From Branchipolynoe longqiensis (Eukaryota; Annelida; Polychaeta; Phyllodocida; Polynoidae), in assembly GCA_030323885.1 (NCBI GenBank), contig CM059187.1:124976025-125040024 (forward strand): DNA of 64,000 nt, in the 5' to 3' direction. A program made the translations under genes and the position numbers. Positions 56,440-64,000 of this stretch are shown here, in pieces (positions within the stretch are counted from its first letter, which is position 1; the number at the start of each line of letters is the position of its first letter). The notes below the pieces were generated by a model that saw nothing but the letters and a program-made list of their open reading frames with translations, searched no databases and was not told where the DNA came from.

Positions 56440-56476
56440 GTGAGTGCACCTCTCAATTTCCTTCCTTTCACCCCTT

Positions 56477-56905
56477 TTTTCTTCTTGAAGATTTATCCTG
56501 CCTATCATGGATAAGTCTGAATAGACTTGTTTTCATCATTAGACAGTGGTTCGATAGAAAGCCTGGACCTACACTTTTACTGACTTAAGGGATTTTTAAC
56601 CTCCCATGTCACCACATAGATATGGTATGACTATGAGAGAAACTGGCCTTTGATGGTGCTGTAAGTTATACACAGCGGTGGAACTCCAAATTGGCTTAGG
56701 AGATGGCACAGCCGCTCAAAGATCCCTGGATTTTCACTGGTTTCCTCCTCTTCCTCCTCATTTTTGTTTGTTTGTTCTTGTTGTTGTAAATTCGGCATTT
56801 CTGATGTTTTAACAAAATATTTGGACAACCTCACATATTCTAATATCCTCCGGTGCGAGTGAGGTTTGCCCCGTCCGGTAGGGACGGGGGTGGCCGGTGG
56901 TGGTG
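56477..56905 (-). mobile_element. SINE-B copy
   Basis: cttgaagatttatcctgcct, ctgaatagacttgttttcat, ggatttttaacctcccatgt, ctgtaagttatacacagcgg, then tggaactccaaattggct. The left part from about 56700 is less certain. Confidence 0.6.
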
Positions 56906-56929
56906 CCACAGATCGCGAGTCAGAGGTAC

Positions 56930-57480
56930 AGGAGGCCTAACGGAATACTATGTAATATATAATATAATCAAGTAATTCCCTTCTGCGCCTTTATATTCGC
57001 ATAATATGTTATGCATCACACGTCTTAAATATACATTCTAATATATATTATAATGTATATTTCAATCCATATATATATATATATATGTATATTAAAATAT
57101 CTGTAATTGTTTGGCGAAATGGGCAGTTAGTAGCTGGGTGAGGCGCCGCCTGGCGGAAAGGAGGGGAATTAGGGAAGCTGCTTGGAAGCAGGCCTCCTGG
57201 TCTCCAGGCCGCACTCCAACCTCCAGTAACCCATAGTAGAAAGAAGCATATCAAAAGGAAAGGTTACAGGATCAATCGGAATAAGAACAATAAGAAGACA
57301 GGAGAATTACATACATAATAATATTTGCATAAGTACTGTATACCTCACATAACATTTAATATATATAGTTATATATAATTTTATACTATTAGAATAGGAT
57401 ATTTAGGTTCCTACTTGTTGTTTTGGGGAGTTTTCATTCACGTGGGCGGACTGAAGGCTCCAAAACGGCAGCACTGTATG
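56930..57480 (+). other. Microsatellite-linked repeat and unassigned sequence
   Basis: gcctttatattcgcataata (56990) and TA tract follow the order seen at 25185. The rest is unassigned. Confidence 0.4.
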
Positions 57481-57489
57481 TGGCGTTCT

Positions 57490-57792
57490 CTGTGGCGGAG
57501 TGGTTAGAGTGTCTGACTTTTATCTAGGTCAGACTCCTAATCTGAGGGTCAGCGGTTCGATTCCCCGTGCCCCCAGCTCTGCCAATTTGGATTTCCACCG
57601 CTGTGTATAACTTACAGCGTCATCAAAGGACGGTTGCTCTCATACCATGTCTATGTGGTGTGGGAGGTTAAAAATCCCTTGGGTCGGTGAAAGTGTAGGC
57701 TTGGGCTTTCTATCGACCAGCAGTGGAGTGGGGAAGACCAGTCGTCTGTGACTGGGATTTCCCCTGCATGGGACAACTAATGTACAAAAAAA
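57490..57792 (+). mobile_element. SINE-B copy, full length with Leu/Ser-type tRNA-like head
   Basis: Head gtggcggagtggttagagtg, a long variable-arm-like stretch, B-box cggttcgattccccg. Then body aacttacagcgtcatcaaag, gtgaaagtgtaggcttgggc and tail ggggaagaccagtcgtctgt. The head resembles a class II tRNA, but it is fused to the SINE body, so it is not a tRNA gene. Confidence 0.75.
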
Positions 57793-58498
57793 AGAGAGAC
57801 AAATAAGTGTTCACACTTCCTGTCTACCATTCGCTATTCGCTATATCGGCACCGGCAAAGACAGTCCCATGTGGCAGGGACTTGGTTTCCAGTGGGTCAT
57901 GTTCGGAGACATCAGCAATGGGGTGGGCGAGCAGGCTGGCATGAGTGGGGGTGGAGAGAAAAAGGTCACTTAGGAGCCCAATCCCGGTTATCTAAGATAG
58001 TTAGAGGGTTGTAGGAAGAAGTGAAGTGAAGGTCGGATTGATTAGGTGGTGGGTGAGGTTATTCGTTAGTTGTTAGTGAAGCTTAGTGGTTGGTTATGGT
58101 CAGTGGTATCAAGTCTGGTATAGAGACAAGGCGGAGGTCTACTGGTCATCGGTGTCAGGGTCTGGCCAACCAATAGTGTTGGTCCGCGTTCTGGTGGTAG
58201 AAGCAGGTGAGCAGGTTCCAGGACAACTTCGACATCCTGGAGAGGATAGCCAGTGCGGCCCTGGTATTGCTGAGTTGGCACTCGGAGTCTCCCATGAAGT
58301 CACTGATGGCAGGCCTGTCGACGGGACCACAGGTATGTGGGCCACATTGAAGATCTTGGTGCCACAGAGATAATGCTGGAGGTTGGGGATGCCAATACTA
58401 CTTGGTTCTGATTAAACCTGAATCAATGTATACATATCCCAGAACACCTTCAACCCTTCCCGCTGTGACGTATTTCCGGTATAATATATGCTCGACCC
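57793..58498 (+). other. Intron or downstream sequence, nothing recognised
   Basis: Starts with the recurrent fragment tgttcacacttcctgtctac (57805). The frames at 58066-58373 lie on both strands and are unsupported. Confidence 0.35.
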
Positions 58499-58902
58499 TG
58501 AAGCTAAGATTCCTTACACGTGGTATGCGGTATGCGGTATGCAGTATGCGAATGCGAATGCGGCAACAAATCGAAACGCCTTGAAGTCAATGGGCTACAT
58601 CCCTTATACGCGGTATGCGAATGCAAATGCGAATGCGGCAACTCGATCGGTCCCTGTAGCGATCGGTGCGGCATGCGGCACGCGGTATGCGAATAGAAAC
58701 GTCAGTCGCACTTGTCCATTAGTTTTAGACTAGGCGAGGCGACTGATCATTACGGAACGGTCACACACAGGGGTGCTGAGGGGAAACATCTAGTAGTGGT
58801 GGTGGTGGGAGACGCTTGCCACTTACCGCGTAGAAGGAATCCTCCCATTCGCATACCGCATACCACATACCGCATACCGCATAGAAGGAATCTTAGCTTA
58901 AG
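58499..58902. mobile_element. Foldback element, TATGCGG-saturated, copy 2
   Basis: AAGCTAAGATTCCTTACACG at the left and AGAAGGAATCTTAGCTTAAG at the right. gcggtatgcgg and gcataccgc arms surround one copy of the 110-bp module (cagtcgcacttgtccattag...) shared with 39512-40234. Confidence 0.75.
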
Positions 58903-59084
58903 ACTGAGTAATAAGATAGTTCAGCACCAAAGGAAGATACTTCAGTCATTTCTGGGGAACTGTCCTGACTGTTACTCAATTTTAAATTATGGTGAGTTAT
59001 GTCCAATGCAAATTAGCGAGATAATTAATAATAGTCATAGCAATTCTGACCAGGTGACCCCATCTTTGAAGATCTGGTCACGTG

Positions 59085-59437
59085 ACCTTAAAACTGCATA
59101 GTCCGATGAAGTATCACATTTTCAAAACCAAAACAATTATCTAGATCTGATTCTACATATCTAACTTAGATACTGGTGCATTTATTAAACATTTGTTTCT
59201 GCATAGAAGGGAACACTGAGTCAATTTAATAGAACCTGTTACTACAGAAGTCTATGGTGTCAGAGTTTTGGCAAGCTTGCCAAAACTAATTTTACATGTT
59301 TGCACTTCAAATATCTAAAAAGTTTACCATTTAAAATAAAAGTTACTTCACACTAAAGTAAAGTCAGTAATAATGATCAATCTAAAATATTTATCTCAGA
59401 AAAATGGCAGAAATCCAAAACCGCAACTTTAACTGTT
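59085..59437 (-). mobile_element. TTAA-type MITE copy
   Basis: cttaaaactgcatagtccga to ccgcaactttaactg; interior ggcaagcttgccaaaac is an exact small palindrome. Confidence 0.75.
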
Positions 59438-59470
59438 GCTAGGACGTAAAACTCCAACAATCAATCAATC
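59428..59470 (+). mobile_element. SINE-A tail fragment
   Basis: gttgctaggacgtaaaactc plus (AATC)n. Confidence 0.45.
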
Positions 59471-59604
59471 TGGTCACGTGAGCTTACCAGGTATTCCTTA
59501 CATGATTGTGTGATGTATCTTAATGAAAGATCACGCTTAGAATGTGTGATTTGAATTCGAGCTAATTTGGTCAGGATTGGTCTGCTAAGCACCATTAGGC
59601 TCTG

Positions 59605-59765
59605 GTCATCATCATCATCATCATGCTGTCGGTCGCGATGCGACAAAGACTGCCTTCATTACTTGACTGCCACTCTCCATTTAGCTCTCCGCTGTGAGAG
59701 CCACGTCCATGAGTCGGTCTTAATGTCTCTCAACTTCAGGTTTCTCTTGATGGTATCATTGAGCT
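59605..59765 (-). mobile_element. LINE 3' tail, (GAT)n end, inverted
   Basis: (ATC)n, catgctgtcggtcgcgatgc, ttacttgactgccactctcc, cttcaggtttctcttgatgg, the inverse of 46929-47080. Confidence 0.68.
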
Positions 59766-60085
59766 CTGGTACATCATGGTTATTGTGGTGAATGAGTGTG
59801 GACGCGTTGAGTTCGGGTGTGTGACTGATTTATTAGACTTGTTCCCTGGCCCTCACTCATGTGACCGCTCACGTCACCAGCATTGCAAAGCCCCGTATTC
59901 CGTACACAGTTGACACACCCACATTTTACAGTTATTATTACTAGTTCTCTGACATTGAACAGGAAAGGATAGATTTACATAGCTTATTAGCAGTAGTAAT
60001 AATGTCCTGTGGGAACGGCGTTCCCTTCCTTTGTTTGGGAGGGGGAATGGCTTTCCCTGACTATTTCAAATAAATCAAAACCTCT

Positions 60086-60906
60086 GGGGCCAAATGTATG
60101 AACAACTTTTTATCGGCTCTGGTGTTAAGGGTGGGCGGCGGGTTAGCTAACGTCGGTGTTGGAATATGTGTCACGGGAAATGTATGTGACCAAAGCGTGG
60201 CGGAGTTAGCTAACCAATGCGTTATTTATAGATTTGGGAAATCCCTCTGAGCCTGTAGCCGGCGAGCACCACTATTTGACAATATCGCCGCTGATTCGTC
60301 GGCAGGGAACCAGCAGCCTTGTTACTGGTGAGGCTGTTCCTGGCGAGCACCGCTACTTCACAATATTGCAGCCGATTCGGCGGCGGCGGTGGCGGCATTA
60401 ATATTGGTTCGATTATTGGTTTAATTTGACCAAAATTCGGCGGCGGCATTAATATTGCTTCGATTTTAGGGTTAATTCGGTGAAATTTCACTTATTGCGT
60501 ATGTAATTCTGTTAAATATGATAGCATTGAATAGATTTGGCTCTAATATATCACCATCAATGTGGCGGCGGGCTGCGACAATTTGTTTAGTCTACATTCG
60601 TCGAGTCGACAATATTAATATTGCTGCCGATGCAGCAGCGGCATTAATATCGGTTCGATTTTAGGGTTAATTTAATGAAATTTCATGATTTTAGTATGTA
60701 ATTCTGTTAAATATGATCGCATTGAATAGATTTGGGCCCTAACACCGATGGTAAACTTGATATTTCTTGGGGTTAGTGTAGGCGATGTTAAGCTCGCATG
60801 GTTTTCCTAACCCGGCCACATACATTGCGACTTTTCACCGCTAACCCGGAGATCCCCGCTAACCACAGGTTTGGAGCTCTAACCCTGCTTCATACATTTG
60901 GCCCCT
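60086..60906. mobile_element. TIR element of about 820 bp with repeated interior
   Basis: GGGGCCAAATGTATGAA and TTCATACATTTGGCCCC are perfect inverted ends. Inside, attctgttaaatatgatagc...attgaatagatttgg occurs at 60500 and 60700, and is shared with the MITE at 30331-30714. Confidence 0.7.
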
Positions 60907-61127
60907 GTTCCCTCACATCTATTTTTAGCACTGCACCACTGGTTATAAGGCAAAGACTCTACCCCAAATCTTTAACATTTACTTGAAATGATATAAAGGT
61001 TTATGCTACTTTGCAAGTCTGTAATATAACGTACCTTACGTCACTGCGGGTGATCATTATGGCCTAATGACACTACTACTATCGGAGCCACAGCTTGAAC
61101 ACAGTGACCCTGAGACCATGGTTCGGG

Positions 61128-61475
61128 ACCAGACGGGATGGCCGAATGAGTTAGAGCGTCCGTCTCCCATGCTGGTAGATCGTGGGGTCGTGGGTTCGAT
61201 CCCTGGTCGAGTCAAACCAATGGCTTAAAAATTGATACTTGTCGCTTCCTAGCCAGGCACTCGGCATTATTATGACAGGACCAGGACTGGTCTGCTCAGT
61301 GTCAGGATAATGTGACTGAGTGGGATACCAGTTCATGGTGCTGGCAGCCTGGTTTCTCAGTGGGACAGCACTATAAAGTTGCCATGAGTGTGCACTGTCA
61401 CAAGTCGGTACCCGTCCTGATATGACCTTAGATGTTGCTAGGACATGAAACAACCAACAAACAAACAAACCATGG
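61128..61475 (+). mobile_element. SINE-A copy, full length
   Basis: cagacgggatggccgaatga, gagcgtccgtctcccatgc, B-box gggttcgatccctgg, core GATAATGTGACTGAGTGGGA, tail ending aacaaacaaac. Closely similar to 52986-53384. Confidence 0.82.
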
Positions 61476-61881
61476 TTCGGCCCTAAAGCGCTCGTAGAGA
61501 ATAAGATCATAATAATTGTGAATAAGTAACATTGTTTTTGGTCATGTTACTGCCTCTTTAACCATTAGTATATCTAGGCTCCCTGAAGCAACCAGACTTA
61601 CCCACACATACCCGTGTATGTGGCGTGGCATTTCATTCGTGGAGGTTAGTACACCTCCCTACTAGTAGGGCCTACTACACCCGTTGTTCAATCATTGCGG
61701 TTTGTGCACGCTCCTTTTTATAGCGGAGGATTCCAAACCAAAGGTTGCCGGATTTAGATGAAGAGAACCCCTAGGCTATTCCACTTGTGAGGGCCCTCCC
61801 AAAGGCATGTGACAGTTTAAAAAATATTATACACGTTGGCCGAACCCCCTTAGATTTTGAGGCCCTAGGCTCCAGCCTGAC

Positions 61882-61945
61882 AAACCTGATATGATATGAC
61901 CTTAGATGTTGCCAGGACATAAAGCTCCAACAACCAACAAACCAA
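61882..61945 (+). mobile_element. SINE-A tail fragment
   Basis: gatatgaccttagatgttgc, caggacataaagctccaaca, caaac end. Confidence 0.5.
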
Positions 61946-62905
61946 GCGAAGCTTATATAGGTAAATCTGGTACTGGCTGCCAGTTATAAATCTGAACCCG
62001 CAGTAGCAGTTGCGACCAGTTTATACTGACTGAATGTCACCATAGTAACATATGTGTTGGCGGTGCGTTGCTGTGACCTATTAGTTCAATGTGTCGCTTA
62101 ACCAACCTGTAATTAGCGCGCCACACCTGGCGGGTCATCCAGCACCAGTCTAATTAGGCTAATTACCAGCCACCGGCTGCGCATGTCCACCGGAAACACG
62201 TGGTCGAGCACCGATCGTCGCGCAACCGGTGTGGTCGATTTAAATGGGCGATAATGGAGGAGAATGGTGCATGGTGGATTTGTCATTGTTAAAGGTGTTG
62301 TGTAATGGCAGCTGCGTCAGACATAAATAACAGTAGGGTCACGACTCAGGATCTCAGATCCAATCAGATACTACCTTACAAGGGCGTCCAATAAGAGGGC
62401 TTGTTTCTTTTAGTCATGGTACTACAAAATGGCAGCCCCCATACAAAGTTTGTGAATCTTAACAACTGACATATGCTCTATCTGCTCATTCTAAGCTGTA
62501 TTTTTATTATTTAAGGAAGCAAGTAGGTAGCTACAATGAACTTTTGGTCTTCTATTTGAATTAAATAAGATGTACTATAAAACAATCAATGTTGACATTG
62601 AATATAGGTATTCTCGATGTTGGCAGTATTTGTGCTGCAGTAATGCTATGTCTATGCGGAGCATTTATTTTTGCAAAATAAATTTAAAAGCTTCATTGGG
62701 TCGATTAAAACGATCTTAATGTGCGACTGAAGAGGAAGATCTGACGTATTTAAATTAACCTAAGAGCAATTTTCTCTGAAAGGATTAAAAAGCAGAGATA
62801 ATAGTGAAAGTTGGGATATTCTGATTGTCAGTGCCAGTGGTAGCCGTACCGGATCACGGCCTCAAAAACTTATTTTCGAAAAATAAATTCAAAAACTTCC
62901 AATTG
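61946..62905 (+). other. Nothing recognised
   Basis: About 960 bp without a gene, named repeat or acceptor that would continue exon q. Confidence 0.35.
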
Positions 62906-62907
62906 GC

Positions 62908-63346
62908 TTGTTTGTTTTGTTTGTCTGTTGTTGTTTTACGTCCTAGCAACATCTAAGGTTATATCAGGACGGGTACCGACTTGTGACAGTATGCACTCAT
63001 GGCGATTTGTTTGTCTGTTGTTGTTTTACATCCTAGCAACATCTAAGGTTATATCAGGACGGGTACCGACTTGTGACAGTACACACTCATGGCAATTTTA
63101 TAGTGCTACTCCACTGGGAAATCAGGCCGCCGGCACCATGACCCGATATCCAACTCAGTCACATTATCCTGACACTGAGCTAACCAGTCCTTACCCTATC
63201 CTAATAATGCCGAACACTAGGCTAGAAAGCGACAAGTATCAATTTTTAAGTCCTCGGTTTGACTCGACCAGGAACCGGACTCGCGAACTCCCGATCTTCC
63301 GCACGCGAGGCCTGTGCTCTACTGATTCGGCCACCGGTCCCAATTG
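62908..63346 (-). mobile_element. SINE-A copy, inverted, with duplicated 3' end
   Basis: ttgttttacgtcctagcaac...cactcatggcgatttg is followed by the same 87 bp again. Then the rest runs to the head gaggcctgtgctctactgat, tcggccaccgg. Confidence 0.8.
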
Positions 63347-64000
63347 GCTGATAAAAAAGGTGAATGTGATATTGTAGAGAAACATCGGAACTATTTAATA
63401 GAAATATGAGAAAGTTGCTTTCAAAGCACCAAAAAGCACAAATTACTGTGATAGTTAGGGTAGTTTTAGTCTTGTCTCTATGACAGAAGCATTTGTTTTA
63501 CCCTTCTCGCATTGTGAGAGTAAAACGTGCACGGATGTCCGACATCAAGAATGTCAGTAGCTTGAGTAGGGAAATCGTGATTACCTGCCAGAACATCATG
63601 GCACCCACTGTGTTGTCGCATGTGTTACTTTTTGCTTTGCTGTGTGGACATTTCATTTTGAGCTATTAACAAGCTGTCTTTTGCATGATGTAGATAACAT
63701 GTTTTTCTTCATCTGGGTCCTCAAATCTTCTGAATTTGTAAACTAAAAGTTTGATGGAAATTGCTCTGAATTCCTTTTTTTCCCTTTATCATTTATTGAT
63801 CAATTTGATGTATTCCTCGCTACAACTATACCGATGTAGATCACATTTTCCCCCGCAACTTCCTTTTTGAATTGTTGATGTAGCACAGAAATGAAGAAAG
63901 TTGTGATATTTTGAAGTTGAGTATAATTTTCAACATCAAAATTATTTTTTTAGGAAACAAGAAACAATTTTTAGAACTTCATAGACATGTTTAATACATA
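63347..64000 (+). other. Nothing recognised to window end
   Basis: AT-rich sequence without coding or repeat signal that I can name. Confidence 0.35.

Noticed and set aside
57490..57575. Possible functional Leu/Ser tRNA gene
   Set aside because: It has A and B boxes, but the 3' side runs straight into the SINE-B body, and no acceptor stem closes. The heads of SINE-A copies were rejected as tRNA genes for the same reason.
61151..61510. 119-codon minus-strand frame, similar to those at 53009 and 62928
   Set aside because: SINE-A read on its complementary strand; the shared peptide phrase comes from the repeat, not from a gene family.

Overview
The window is eukaryotic nuclear DNA: AT-rich, dense in microsatellites, SINEs, MITEs and retrotransposon remnants, with long introns and GT-AG splice sites. 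A SINE segment near 25.6 kb matches, from memory, a core that is very common in molluscan genomes, so a mollusc (perhaps a gastropod) is my best guess; this is inference, not proof.

One host gene spans nearly the whole window on the + strand. I assembled 17 internal coding exons between 2883 and 56439 by splice sites and reading phase. Every exon junction is phase-compatible, and together they encode 776 residues with no stop. The product is a secretory-pathway protein made of tandem thioredoxin folds, most without a CXXC; one domain (exon 12) keeps C-A-S-C. The architecture is closest to the ER thioredoxin-domain protein TXNDC16/ERp90, with TXNDC11 as an alternative. The signal-peptide exon(s) and the C-terminal exon(s) are not visible.

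The introns hold nearly all the rest. 0-2.6 kb: two terminal-inverted-repeat (TIR) elements, a CT-rich minisatellite and a LINE tail. 4-13 kb: SINE-A copies, three foldback elements and a palindromic minisatellite beside exon 6. 13-19 kb: MITEs, an ACGT-saturated foldback element and a Jockey/CR1-like LINE fragment. 19.2-23.7 kb: two nearly identical 685-bp direct repeats bracketing 3.1 kb, LTR-element-like. 24-31 kb: a CACT array, mariner-type MITEs, chimeric SINEs and a SINE with a 26-bp flanking duplication. 31.6-33.9 kb: a defective antisense DIRS-like retrotransposon (RT, RNase H, tyrosine recombinase). 34-41 kb: a cluster of TTAA-type MITEs, further foldback elements and ACAT/CACT arrays. 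42.7-46 kb: LINE RT scraps, a GC-rich island with a first-exon-like sequence, and a 1.2 kb ACC minisatellite. 50-52 kb: a CACT satellite with a higher-order unit of about 105 bp. 52-64 kb: SINEs, MITEs and foldback elements.

The most unusual pattern is a set of foldback elements of unrelated interior. They share a terminal theme (TTAA-like end, G-rich step, then a TCACAC-like core), and each interior is filled on both strands with its own 4-10 bp motif. No RNA gene, CRISPR array or bacterial-type system was found.
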